DNA of 64,000 nt, taken from positions 558,001 through 622,000 of the forward strand of contig NZ_WLZY01000001.1 in assembly GCF_010122465.1 (NCBI RefSeq), read 5' to 3'. The DNA comes from Phytoactinopolyspora mesophila. GTDB taxonomy: Bacteria > Actinomycetota > Actinomycetes > Jiangellales > Jiangellaceae. Below the pieces are notes generated by a model. That model had not been told where the DNA came from and ran no database searches. It saw only the letters and a list, made by a program, of their open reading frames with translations. Positions 35,054-44,005 of this stretch are shown here, one piece after another (positions within the stretch are counted from its first letter, which is position 1; each line of letters starts with the position of its first letter). Both the position numbers and the translations under genes were made by a program.

Positions 35054-37918
35054 TTGAACACCTCGATCAGACCACGATTTCCACGCCTGCTCGCTGCTAC
35101 GGCCCTGGCCGCGGCCCTGGTGGTCGCCAGCGTGACAACAAGCGCGGGCGACGGAGCACAGAACAGTTGCGATCCGGCGCCACGCGACCTGCAGATCAGC
35201 TACCAGCCGATCGAGCACTCACCCAACGCCTCGTCCGTCAGGACGGCGCTGACCATCAACAACAACGACGGTTCCTGCACGCTTGGCGACAACTGGGAGC
35301 TGTTTTTCAACTTCGTCCGGCAACCGGTGGCGGTCGTCGCCGGCGAAGCGGGCGACGACGCACGCCAGGAACTCGCTGCGCAAGGTCTCGAAGTCAGCCG
35401 AGCCGACACCGCCGAGAGTGGCGATTACTACGTGCTCCGGCCAACGGAGGACTTCGAACCGCTCGATCCGGGGGAGGCCCGCGAGGTCGATTTCCTGGTC
35501 CAGCTGTGGACCATCCACAAGACCGATGCGCCGCAGGGTTACCACATCTCCTATGACGGCGCCCCGCCGCACTGGGTGCCCGGCAAGGCGCTGCTCGATC
35601 CGACCGACCCGGCACAGACCACCGCGTTCAGCGGCGACGTGCGGCCGGTGGAGTCGTCGGCCACTCGTTTCGAAGAGAACACCGCCCAGCTGATCGAATT
35701 GGATCTCGCCGACCGTATCCAGCCGCGGCCGCTCAGTGTCACTGAGGGCAAAGGGACCCTGCGCCTGGACAACCGGTTCGAGATCCTGCACCCGGCCGAG
35801 CTCGACGCGGAGGCCGGCTATCTGCGCTCGGCACTGGGCGATGTCCTGGAGGGCGAGTTCCCACGCAACGAAGGGAAATCCAAACGGATCATCAGCTTGT
35901 CGATCGATCCGGAGCTCGATGTGGACGGCAGCGGTAGCGTGGATCCGGAGGGTTACACCCTCGACGTCGGCAAACATGACATCGAGATCGTCGGCGCGGA
36001 CCCGGCCGGGGTGCTGTACGGGATCCAGACGCTACGTCAGCTGATCCCGGTCAGCGTGTACGAGCAGGCCGCGACCGGCGCCAAGGCCAAGCGCGCCGAA
36101 CTGCCCCGCGGGACTATCTCCGACGCGCCGCTGTTCGGCTTCCGGGGGCTGCACATCGACGTCGGGCGGCATTTCGAGAGCAAGGAGACGATCCTGAAGT
36201 TCCTCGATCTCATGGCCTTCAGCAAGCTCAACACGCTGCACATCGGTCTCACTAACGACGAGGGCTGGCGCCTGGAGATCCCGGGTTTGCCGGAGCTCAC
36301 TGAGTTCGGCGCTCGCCGTGGCTTCGACCTCGACGAGGACGAGATGCTGCACATGGGCCTCGGATCGGGCAACGACCTGCTGCCGGGCGACAACATCGAG
36401 GGCAAACCGCGGGACCGGCAGGAGGCCAACCTGGGACGTGTCCCGAGCTTTCAGGGCATGGAGCAGGCTACGGCCAACCTCGTGGGCAAAGGTACCGGGC
36501 ACTACACGGTCGACGATTTCGTCGAGATCCTCGAGTATGCGGCGGAGCGCCACATCGACGTCTACCCGGAGCTCAACTTCCCCGCGCACGCACGCTCGTC
36601 GGTGCAGGCCATGGAACGGCGCTACGAGCGGCTGAAAGACGAGGACCCGGAGGCGGCCGAACAGTTCCGGCTGCTCGATCCGGATGACGAGGCCGAGTAC
36701 CGAAGTGTGCAGGCGTACAACGACAACATGATCAACGTCTGCCGCCAGAGCAGCTACGACTTCCTGCAGAAGGTCGTCGACGAGGTGGCGGTCATGTATG
36801 ACATGGCCGGGGCGGAGCTGACCAGGATCCACCTCGGTGGCGATGAGCCACCTGGACCGGACCGGTGGCAGAAGTCACCGATCTGCCAGGAGAACCCGGA
36901 CACGGCTGGCAAGAGCGATGCCGAATTGTGGGACCTGTTCATGGGCCGCTGGCACGAGATCGCCCTGAGCGTGGCCGGTACCACCACCGGCTGGGAAGAA
37001 ATCCTCACCGTCGGGTCCGCGCCGGAGCTGCCCGGATACGCACCGATGGCGTGGCAGAACGTCTGGGGCTGGGGGCTGGAGGAGCTGGCCTACCAGTTCG
37101 CCAACGAGGGCCGCGAGGTCATCTTGGCCCACGCCACCAACCTGTACCTGGACCTGGCCTACAACAAGGACCCGGACGAGCCCGGCTACTACTGGGCCGC
37201 GTACGTGGACGAGGAAAGCACCTTCACCTACCAGCCGTTCAACGTCTACGCCAACGCCGTCGAAGACCGGTGGGGTAACCCGTTCACGCCGAACCCCGGC
37301 TGGGAACAACTCACCGAGGAGGGCAAAGCGAACATCCTCGGCCTGGAGGCGCAGCTGTGGGGTGAGAACGCCAAAGCCCCGGAGATCCGCGAATACCAGG
37401 CATTCCCACGGCTGCTGGGCGTAGCGGAGCGGGCCTGGGTCCGGGACACACCCAGCCCGGACGAAATGGACGAACACTGGGACGTGTGGCTGAACACCCT
37501 CGGCCAGGTCACTTTGCCGCTGCTGTCGTTCTACCCAGCCGTCGGGCTGCCCGATGTCGGCGTGAACTATCGCATCCCGCTACCTGGCGCCGAGATCGAC
37601 GACGACGGCCTGCTCACCGCCAACGTGCGTAATCCTGGCCTGAAGCTCGAGTATTCGAGCACCGGCGGGCGACACTGGTCGGCTTATCCGGGCCCGACGC
37701 CCGTCGGATCCTCCGCGCTGGTCCGGACCGTCGCGCCGGACGGGCGGACCAGCAGGATAGCGCCGGTCGATGTCGAGAACTGGGAGGCCGGCAACGCTTA
37801 CCATGCGTGGTCGGTGGTCAGGTACCGCGGAGAGCTTTTCAACGCCAAGCAGCCGCATATCGCCCAGGAAGGCGTGACCCCGGCCACCGCACCGGAGCTG
37901 TGGAGGCTTCTTCAATAA
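35054..37918 (+). CDS. Secreted GH20 beta-N-acetylhexosaminidase
   Basis: A 954-residue exported enzyme that removes terminal GlcNAc from chito-oligosaccharides or glycans. Domains: signal peptide (1-30, LLAATALAAALVVASV), CHB_HEX-type carbohydrate-binding domain (about 38-200), GH20b domain (about 215-345), GH20 catalytic barrel (about 350-790), then a C-terminal end with WEAGNAYHAWSVVRYRGELF, a chitin-binding CBM5/12-like module (about 905-950). The catalytic pair is in IHLGGDEPPG near residue 596. The start is TTG 35054 with GGGAGG ten bases upstream. It stands alone, and a strong bidirectional hairpin follows. It could feed aminosugars to the same pool as MurQ. Confidence 0.93.
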   Translation: MNTSIRPRFPRLLAATALAAALVVASVTTSAGDGAQNSCDPAPRDLQISYQPIEHSPNASSVRTALTINNNDGSCTLGDNWELFFNFVRQPVAVVAGEAGDDARQELAAQGLEVSRADTAESGDYYVLRPTEDFEPLDPGEAREVDFLVQLWTIHKTDAPQGYHISYDGAPPHWVPGKALLDPTDPAQTTAFSGDVRPVESSATRFEENTAQLIELDLADRIQPRPLSVTEGKGTLRLDNRFEILHPAELDAEAGYLRSALGDVLEGEFPRNEGKSKRIISLSIDPELDVDGSGSVDPEGYTLDVGKHDIEIVGADPAGVLYGIQTLRQLIPVSVYEQAATGAKAKRAELPRGTISDAPLFGFRGLHIDVGRHFESKETILKFLDLMAFSKLNTLHIGLTNDEGWRLEIPGLPELTEFGARRGFDLDEDEMLHMGLGSGNDLLPGDNIEGKPRDRQEANLGRVPSFQGMEQATANLVGKGTGHYTVDDFVEILEYAAERHIDVYPELNFPAHARSSVQAMERRYERLKDEDPEAAEQFRLLDPDDEAEYRSVQAYNDNMINVCRQSSYDFLQKVVDEVAVMYDMAGAELTRIHLGGDEPPGPDRWQKSPICQENPDTAGKSDAELWDLFMGRWHEIALSVAGTTTGWEEILTVGSAPELPGYAPMAWQNVWGWGLEELAYQFANEGREVILAHATNLYLDLAYNKDPDEPGYYWAAYVDEESTFTYQPFNVYANAVEDRWGNPFTPNPGWEQLTEEGKANILGLEAQLWGENAKAPEIREYQAFPRLLGVAERAWVRDTPSPDEMDEHWDVWLNTLGQVTLPLLSFYPAVGLPDVGVNYRIPLPGAEIDDDGLLTANVRNPGLKLEYSSTGGRHWSAYPGPTPVGSSALVRTVAPDGRTSRIAPVDVENWEAGNAYHAWSVVRYRGELFNAKQPHIAQEGVTPATAPELWRLLQ

Positions 37919-37971
37919 TGGACGCTTCCTCCACGACGTGGACGTCCTTCCAATAGACTGAACACACCATC

Positions 37972-38017
37972 CCCAAGAGCACGGGTGCTGCGAACTGCGC
38001 ACCCGTGCTCGCTTGGG
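37972..38017. terminator. Bidirectional terminator hairpin
   Basis: CCCAAG-A-GCACGGGTG (37972-37987) pairs with CACCCGTGC-TCG-CTTGGG (38000-38017), giving 15 paired bases with a small internal loop. It lies between the convergent GH20 and fadB genes. No long T tract is present, as usual in GC-rich actinobacteria. Confidence 0.75.
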
Positions 38018-38055
38018 TCACGAGCCAGCGTCCAGGGTCGTTGGAATACTGCTGG

Positions 38056-40167
38056 TCAGGCGGACGGCAGGCTGGCTACGCCAGGTTCGAGGAACCGGCG
38101 CCCGGTGACCTTCTCCGCGACCCCGGTGCGGTCCAGGTAGGGCGTGATACCGCCCAGGTGGAACGGCCAGCCGGCGCCCAGGATCATACACAGGTCGATG
38201 TCTTGCGGCTCGGCCACGACGTCCTCGTCGAGCATCAGGCGGATCTCCTCGGCCAGCGCGGAGAGCACCTGCTCGCGGACTTCCTCCTCGCTCAGCTGAG
38301 TATCACCCTGTTCGAACAGCGCGGCCGTGTCATCCTCGAGATACGGCTTGCCCTTCTCGTCCCACGACCAGACACCCGGCTTGCCTGATTCGACGAGCCG
38401 CCGAAGGTTCTCCGACACCGGGAACCGGTCCGGGAATGCCGCGTTCAGCGACTCCAGCACGTGCAGAACCACGGCCGGCCCCACGAGCTGCAGCAGGACG
38501 AACGGCGACATCGGCAGGCCGAGCTTGAGCAAGGCCTTGTCAGCGACCTCCAGCGGGGTACCCCGGTCGGTGGCGGTGAGGATCTCCGCGGTGAGCCGGA
38601 GCAACAGCCGGTTGACGACGAATGCTGGAGCGTCCTTGACCAGGACCGACGACTTCTTCAGCGCCTTGCTGGTCGCGAATGCGGTGGCCAGGGTGGCGTC
38701 GTCGGTGTGCTCACCGCGGATGATCTCCAGCAGCGGCAGCACAGCAACCGGATTGAAGAAGTGGAATCCCACGACCCGTTCGGGCGTCCTGAGCACCGAG
38801 GCCATCTCGGTGACGGACAGTGACGAGGTATTCGTCGCGATGATGCACTCGGCCGAGACGATGGACTCCAGTTCGGTGAAGACCTGCTGCTTGATGTCCA
38901 TGCGCTCGAAGACGGCCTCGATGACGAAGTCGGCATCGGCGAACACGGACTTGTCGGTCGATCCGCTGACCAGGGCCTTGTAGCGATTGGCCTGATCAGG
39001 AGTCACCCGGGACTTGCCGAGCAGCTTGTCGACTTCGGCATGGACGTAACCGACGCCCTTGTTCACGCGCTCGTCGTCGAGATCGGTCATCACCACAGGC
39101 ACTTCGAGCCGGCGGGCGAACAAGAGCGCGAGCTGGCTAGCCATCAGGCCGGCGCCGACGATGCCCACCTTGGTCACCGGCCGGGCGAGGTCTTTGTCAG
39201 GCGCGCCCGCGGGCCGTTTGGCACGGCGCTGCACGAGGTCGAAGGCGTAGAGGCCAGAACGTAGTTCTTCACTCATCACCAGGTCGGCGAGGGCCTGGTC
39301 TTCGGCCGCGTACCCCTCTTGCATGGTGGACGTGCGCGCCGCGGAGATGAGCTCGAGAGCCCGGTAGGGGGCGGGTGCGGCCCCGTGCACCTTGTTGTCC
39401 GCGATGGCTTTCCCGCGGGCCACCGCGGCCTCCCAGGCGGACTCGCTGCGGTCGATGCTGTTCCGCTCGACCGTGATGTCGCCGCGGACCACCTGAGCCA
39501 TCCAGAGCAGCGACTGCTCGATGAAATCGGCGGCGTCGAGCGCGACGTCGGCGAGGCCCAGTTGGGCCAGTTTGGGGCCGTTCAGCATCCGGTTCTGATT
39601 GAGGGGATTCTCGATGATGACGGTGACCGCTGTCTCCGGCCCGGCGATGTTCGGTACCTGCCAGGCACCGCCCCACCCGGGGATCAGGCCGAGGAAGACC
39701 TCGGGAAGTGCCAGTCCTGAGGCCGCCTTGCTCACTGTCCGGTACGTACAGTTGAGGCCGATCTCCAAGCCGCCGCCGAGGGCCAGGCCGTTGATGAGAC
39801 CGAACGTGGGAACCGGCCCGTCGGCGAGCTTGCCGAAGACGCGGTGACCGAGCCGGGCGACCTCGACGGCTTGGTCGTGTTCGGTGATCATCGCCATGCC
39901 CTTGAGGTCCGCACCGGCGGCCAGGATGAACGGCTTGCCGGTGATGGCGACAGCCACCACGCCAGGCTCGGCGTAGGCGGTGTCGATGGCTCGCTCGATG
40001 CCACGCAGAGTGGTGGGGCCGAGGGTGTTCGGCTTCTTGTGGTCGAAGCCGTTGTCAATGGTGATGAGTGCGGCTTTGCCGGCGCCCAACGGCAGGTCGA
40101 CGAACCGTACATAGGCGTGGCTGACGACTTCGTCCGGAAAGTTGGGGAAGGTGTCGGTCGTGGTCAT
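38056..40167 (-). CDS. fadB: Fatty-acid oxidation complex alpha subunit (enoyl-CoA hydratase / 3-hydroxyacyl-CoA dehydrogenase)
   Basis: A 703-residue bifunctional beta-oxidation enzyme. The N-terminal crotonase domain (about 20-210) has KPFILAAGADLKGM as its oxyanion region, and the 3HCDH NAD domain starts near 310 with VGIVGAGLMASQLALLFA. The dehydrogenase signature VVGFHFFNPVAVLPLLEII is near 440, followed by the 3HCDH C-domain. It hydrates enoyl-CoA and oxidises the 3-hydroxyacyl product. ATG 40167 shares one base with the TGA of the upstream thiolase gene (TGATG), so the two subunits are translationally coupled and probably form one complex. Confidence 0.95.
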   Translation of the reverse strand: MTTTDTFPNFPDEVVSHAYVRFVDLPLGAGKAALITIDNGFDHKKPNTLGPTTLRGIERAIDTAYAEPGVVAVAITGKPFILAAGADLKGMAMITEHDQAVEVARLGHRVFGKLADGPVPTFGLINGLALGGGLEIGLNCTYRTVSKAASGLALPEVFLGLIPGWGGAWQVPNIAGPETAVTVIIENPLNQNRMLNGPKLAQLGLADVALDAADFIEQSLLWMAQVVRGDITVERNSIDRSESAWEAAVARGKAIADNKVHGAAPAPYRALELISAARTSTMQEGYAAEDQALADLVMSEELRSGLYAFDLVQRRAKRPAGAPDKDLARPVTKVGIVGAGLMASQLALLFARRLEVPVVMTDLDDERVNKGVGYVHAEVDKLLGKSRVTPDQANRYKALVSGSTDKSVFADADFVIEAVFERMDIKQQVFTELESIVSAECIIATNTSSLSVTEMASVLRTPERVVGFHFFNPVAVLPLLEIIRGEHTDDATLATAFATSKALKKSSVLVKDAPAFVVNRLLLRLTAEILTATDRGTPLEVADKALLKLGLPMSPFVLLQLVGPAVVLHVLESLNAAFPDRFPVSENLRRLVESGKPGVWSWDEKGKPYLEDDTAALFEQGDTQLSEEEVREQVLSALAEEIRLMLDEDVVAEPQDIDLCMILGAGWPFHLGGITPYLDRTGVAEKVTGRRFLEPGVASLPSA

Positions 40168-41408
40168 CAGGCTGCGGCCTCCCGGGAGTCGGCGCTGGTC
40201 TCGGCTTGATGGTCGGGATGGTGCGGGTTCTTCCAGACGACGGCACCGCCCATGCCCAGTCCGATGCACAGCGTCGTCAGACCGTATCGGACGTCCGGGC
40301 GCTCCTCGAACTGTCGGGCCAGCTGGTTCATCAGACGCACACCTGACGATGCCAGGGGATGACCAAGGGCGATGGCTCCGCCGTAGGCGTTCACTCTCGG
40401 GTCGTCGTCGGGAATGCCGAAGTGGTCGAGGAATGCCAGCACCTGAACCGCGAATGCCTCGTTGATCTCGATGAGCCCGATGTCGTCCATGGTGAGCCCG
40501 GCCTGACGCAGCGCACGTTCAGTGGCCGGGACCGGACCGACACCCATGACTTCAGGCTCCACACCGGTGAAGGCGTACGAGACGAGAACCATCTTCGGGG
40601 TGAGCCCGAACTCGGCCGCCGTCTCGGTGTCCATCAGCAGCGCGGCGGTCGCGCCGTCGTTGAGCCCGGCGGCGTTTCCGGCGGTGACCCGGCCGTGTGC
40701 CCGGAACGGGGTGCGAAGCGTGGCCAGACCTTCGACCGTCGTATCCGGACGGGGTGGTTCGTCGACCGTCGCCAGGCCCCAGCCTTCTTCCTTGCTGCGG
40801 GTGGCCACCGGCACCAGGTCGGGCTGGATCTTGCCGTCGGCGTAGGCTTTCGCGAGCTTCGCCTGGCTGGCGGCGGCGTAGGCGTCGGCGCGTTCCTTGG
40901 TCAGGTGCGGGAACCGATCGTGCAGGTTCTCCGCGGTGTTGCCCATGACCAGGGCCGAAGGGTCGACCAGCTTCTCGGACATGAAGCGCGGGTTCGGGTC
41001 CATGCCTTCGCCCATCGGGTGGCGGCCCATGTGCTCCACGCCGCCGGCGATGATCGCGTCGTAGGCGCCGAAAGCGATGCCGCTGGCGCCGGTGGTCACG
41101 GCCGTCATCGCGCCGGCACACATCCGGTCGATGGCGAATCCCGGCACGGACCTGGGCAGTCCGGCGAGGATGGCGGCGGTGCGGCCGAGTGTGAGGCCTT
41201 GGTCGCCGGTCTGGGTGGTGGCCGCGATTCCGACGTCGTCGATACGCTCCGGCGGCAGCGACGGGTTGCGGCGCATGAGCTCGCGGATACAGTTGACGAC
41301 GAGATCATCGGCGCGGGTCTCGGCATACATGCCGCCCGCTTTGCCAAACGGCGTACGCACGCCGTCGATGAACGCGACATCACGAACTTGCCTGGTGGTC
41401 GGGGACAC
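40167..41408 (-). CDS. fadA: Acetyl-CoA C-acyltransferase (thiolase)
   Basis: A 413-residue thiolase that cleaves 3-ketoacyl-CoA with CoA in the last step of beta-oxidation. The acyl-accepting Cys is in DRMCAGAMTAV near residue 95; the second active-site regions are GGVEHMG, NEAFAVQVLAF, GGAIALGHPLASSGVR and the C-terminal Cys in LTTLCIGLGMGGA. GTG 41408 is preferred over ATG 41423 because AGGAGGG stands just upstream of it. It is first gene of the fadA-fadB operon, behind a promoter that carries a perfect TTACTCGCGAGTAA palindrome. Confidence 0.95.
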   Translation of the reverse strand: MSPTTRQVRDVAFIDGVRTPFGKAGGMYAETRADDLVVNCIRELMRRNPSLPPERIDDVGIAATTQTGDQGLTLGRTAAILAGLPRSVPGFAIDRMCAGAMTAVTTGASGIAFGAYDAIIAGGVEHMGRHPMGEGMDPNPRFMSEKLVDPSALVMGNTAENLHDRFPHLTKERADAYAAASQAKLAKAYADGKIQPDLVPVATRSKEEGWGLATVDEPPRPDTTVEGLATLRTPFRAHGRVTAGNAAGLNDGATAALLMDTETAAEFGLTPKMVLVSYAFTGVEPEVMGVGPVPATERALRQAGLTMDDIGLIEINEAFAVQVLAFLDHFGIPDDDPRVNAYGGAIALGHPLASSGVRLMNQLARQFEERPDVRYGLTTLCIGLGMGGAVVWKNPHHPDHQAETSADSREAAA

Positions 41409-41453
41409 GAGACCCTCCTGCATGGGCAGACGGCGATGGTTGTTGACGCCATA

Positions 41454-41467
41454 TTACTCGCGAGTAA
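41454..41467. promoter_or_regulatory. Candidate operator of fadAB
   Basis: TTACTCGCGAGTAA is a perfect 14-bp palindrome 45 bp before the fadA start. On the coding strand it overlaps TAATAT, a good -10 hexamer, so a bound repressor would block transcription. Size and symmetry fit a TetR-type regulator of fatty-acid degradation; no such gene is present here. Confidence 0.65.
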
Positions 41468-41492
41468 CAACCGTCGCCATCCGGGTAGGGGA

Positions 41493-41608
41493 AGCGGTCG
41501 AGGCTCGTGGACTCCCGGCCTCCCTGGCCTCCGGCGGCGGCCTTCGCGCTGCGCACCTGCGCCGGCGCCTACGGACGGTCGGCCGGGAGTCCACGAGCCT
41601 CGACCGCT
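41493..41608. repeat. 28-bp perfect inverted repeat with 60-base core
   Basis: The arms at 41493-41520 (AGCGGTCGAGGCTCGTGGAC then TCCCGGCC) and 41581-41608 are exact complements, separated by 60 bases that can themselves fold (GGCC/CGCC-rich). It lies between the 3' end of the AlkD-like gene and the fadAB promoter, both on the minus strand. It could be a terminator of unusual size or a small non-autonomous mobile element; no flanking target duplication is evident. Confidence 0.85.
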
Positions 41609-41648
41609 CTCTCGTCGGCGCCGGACGCTGCGTGCTGGCCGAAGGTGA

Positions 41649-42356
41649 TCAGGCGCCGGTGAAGATGTTCTTCAGAGCCTCACGGCGGGAGAGAGGGGAG
41701 AGCTGGTCGTGGTGGATGGAGACGAACGTGCGCACCCACGCGGGGTCGAGCTTGGCATGCTGGCGTAACGCCCAGCCGATGCCTTTGCGCAGGAAGAAGT
41801 CAGGGTCGTCGATGTTGGCCAGCACGCATTCGCGGAGGAGCTCGACGTCGATCTCTTCTCCGGAGCCGATCTGGCAGATCACCGAGGTACGACGCCGCCA
41901 CCGGTCGGAGTCGCGGGACCAGGCGCGGATCAGCGGCGCCGTGGCGACGGGATCGTGACGCAGCACGCGCCCGACGAGCCGGATCGCGATGTCATCGACA
42001 TGGTCCCACCAGGCGCCGGTGACGATGAGGTGGTCGTACAGGGGGAGTGAGGCGGGATCACGCGACCATTCGGTGTACGCGCGAGCCTGCGCGACATCGG
42101 TGGCGGCGTAGCGTTCTTCCCGGTAGGCCGCGTCGTCCCACAGCTCCCGGATGGCCGCCTCCCAGTCTGTCCGGCAGCCGAGCAGGTTGGCTTGCAATGC
42201 CGGCCGGAGCGCTCGGGCACGCGTCGGCTTCTGAACGCCGAGGAACGGCATCTCCGACTTCATGTAGGCCTGCATCGGTCCGGCCTTGATCGGGTCAGCA
42301 GCAGCTCGCAGGGCGGCGCGGATATCGGCGACCAGCCGACCGTCGTCACGGCTCAC
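41649..42356 (-). CDS. AlkD-like DNA alkylation repair protein
   Basis: A 235-residue all-helical HEAT-like-repeat protein of the DNA_alkylation family, which removes 3- or 7-alkylpurines as a glycosylase. Seen: PFLGVQKPTRARALRPAL near the N-terminus, YDHLIVTGAWWDHVDDIA near 110, the conserved DPDFFLRKGIGWALRQ with catalytic-region residues, and a final SRREALKNI. GTG 42356 is seven bases after TAAGGT, fitting a leaderless transcript; the longer frame upstream crosses a palindrome. It appears monocistronic. Confidence 0.88.
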   Translation of the reverse strand: MSRDDGRLVADIRAALRAAADPIKAGPMQAYMKSEMPFLGVQKPTRARALRPALQANLLGCRTDWEAAIRELWDDAAYREERYAATDVAQARAYTEWSRDPASLPLYDHLIVTGAWWDHVDDIAIRLVGRVLRHDPVATAPLIRAWSRDSDRWRRRTSVICQIGSGEEIDVELLRECVLANIDDPDFFLRKGIGWALRQHAKLDPAWVRTFVSIHHDQLSPLSRREALKNIFTGA

Positions 42357-42426
42357 GGCGACAACCTTAGATGTTGGCCAGCGCGCAAGATCGGGGGGTA
42401 GCGGCTGCACGATGACGGCCGGCGAG

Positions 42427-42478
42427 TGATCGTTGTCCGGTTGTGGGTGATATGGCGCCCACAACAGCACAACGATCA
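42427..42478. repeat. Imperfect palindrome upstream of the FAD oxidoreductase
   Basis: TGATCGTTGT...TTGTGGG (42427-42447) pairs with CCCACAA...ACAACGATCA (42458-42478), with a four-base internal mismatch and a ten-base loop. It shares TGATCG and TTGTGG with the arms of the 89-bp repeats and may be a reduced member of that family. It lies in a divergent gap. Confidence 0.65.
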
Positions 42479-42550
42479 TGGCGCAGCGCCGTGCCAGGCC
42501 GGTGTGTCTTGACATCGGTGCACTCAAGGAGCGATAGGCTGGCCGTTCTC

Positions 42551-43954
42551 ATGAGTACACCTCACGACCTCATCGTCCTCGGCGCCGGGCCGGCTGGCCT
42601 GGTGGCCGCCTGGCGCGCCGCCCAGCGCGGGTTCAAGGTCGCCCTGCTGGAGCGTGCCGACCATGTCGGTGGGATGGCGGCTTCGGTCGACGTCGCCGGG
42701 ATCCGCGTCGACCAAGGGTCTCATCGTCTCGACCGGGCCACGCCCGCCGGCCTGTTGAACGACCTCCGCGCACTACTCGGTGAGGATCTGCAGTTGCGGC
42801 ACCGCAACAGCCGCATCCGGGTGGGCGATCAGTGGCTCAGCGTGCCGCTGCGCGCCGACGAAGTCACCCGCAAGCTGCCCCCGTCCATGCTGGCGCGCAT
42901 CGCGAAAGACTCCGCCACCCTGTCGTTCCGTCGCTCCGAGGACGACAGCTACGCGGCTGTGGTCCGTGGCCGGGTCGGCCCCGCACTGTACGACTCCGTG
43001 TACGGCCCGCTGGCCGAGAAGCAATGGGGGGTGCCCGGCGACGCGCTGAGCGCCATGCAGGCGCACCGGCAGGCGGCACGGCTCAGCGCCTGGAAGGTGG
43101 CCGGCCGCGCCGTCGGCCGGGTGCGACGGAAGAAGCAGACCGTAGCCAGCGGGTACTTCTATCCGCGCCACGGCTTCGGCCAGCTGGTCGAAGCGCTCGC
43201 CGATGCCGCTGTGGAGGCCGGCGTCGACATCAAGCTCGAGGCAGAGGTCGACCGGGTGAACGTCTACGAGGACGAGGTCGAGGTCGGCACCCAGGACGGC
43301 GACGTCGTCACCGGGAACCTCGTGTTCTCCACCCTCCCGCTGCCTGTGCTCGCCCGAATCTCACGTCCGGCGCCGTCGTTGACGTCCATCGAGTCCGCGG
43401 CCAGGCTTCGCTACCGCGCCATGCTGCTCGTGTACGTGGTGCACGAGAACGGCCGCTGGAGCCGGTTCGATTCACACGACATCCCCGACCCGCGTACGCC
43501 TGTGCTGCGAATCTCCGAGCCGACCAACTACCGGGAGAACCCGGACGACCCGCCTGGGCGCTCGGTCCTGTGCGCGGAGATCCCCTGCAATATGACCGAC
43601 GAGGTCTGGGGCCTCGACGACGAGTCGCTGGCCGACCTGGTCGACGAAACTCTGGGCCTCACCGGCCTGCCCAGTGTGCAACGCTCACACGTCGAGACCC
43701 GGCGGCTCGGCCAGGTGTATCCGATCTACCGGCTCGGCTATGAGAACGACCTCAGCGAGGTAGACGCGTGGGCGCGGATGATCCGCCGTATCGTCACGCT
43801 GGGCCGGCAGGGCCTGTTCGTCTTCGACAACATCCATCAAGCGCTACTCATGGCCTACGACGCCGTTGACGCCATCCGCGACGATGGCCGTTTCGACCGC
43901 TATGCCTGGACGGTGGCGCGGGAGCGTTTCGCCAAGGGTGCCGGGCAGCACTGA
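42551..43954 (+). CDS. FAD-dependent amine-oxidase/protoporphyrinogen-oxidase-like protein
   Basis: A 467-residue flavoprotein of the NAD(P)/FAD amino-oxidase superfamily. The N-terminal Rossmann motif LIVLGAGPAGLVAAWRA is followed by VALLERADHVGGMAASV and VDQGSHRLD; VYGPLAEKQWG and PRHGFGQLVEALADAA are typical of the UDP-galactopyranose-mutase/protoporphyrinogen-oxidase-like branch. The actual substrate is unknown. ATG 42551 gives the usual short N-terminus. It lies near the haem genes but on its own transcript, and differs strongly from the true hemG at 47999. Confidence 0.82.
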   Translation: MSTPHDLIVLGAGPAGLVAAWRAAQRGFKVALLERADHVGGMAASVDVAGIRVDQGSHRLDRATPAGLLNDLRALLGEDLQLRHRNSRIRVGDQWLSVPLRADEVTRKLPPSMLARIAKDSATLSFRRSEDDSYAAVVRGRVGPALYDSVYGPLAEKQWGVPGDALSAMQAHRQAARLSAWKVAGRAVGRVRRKKQTVASGYFYPRHGFGQLVEALADAAVEAGVDIKLEAEVDRVNVYEDEVEVGTQDGDVVTGNLVFSTLPLPVLARISRPAPSLTSIESAARLRYRAMLLVYVVHENGRWSRFDSHDIPDPRTPVLRISEPTNYRENPDDPPGRSVLCAEIPCNMTDEVWGLDDESLADLVDETLGLTGLPSVQRSHVETRRLGQVYPIYRLGYENDLSEVDAWARMIRRIVTLGRQGLFVFDNIHQALLMAYDAVDAIRDDGRFDRYAWTVARERFAKGAGQH

Positions 43955-44005
43955 GCCGCGACTCAAACCCACCGTGGCCGGGCGCCCCGGTCCCGGAGCA
44001 ACCGA

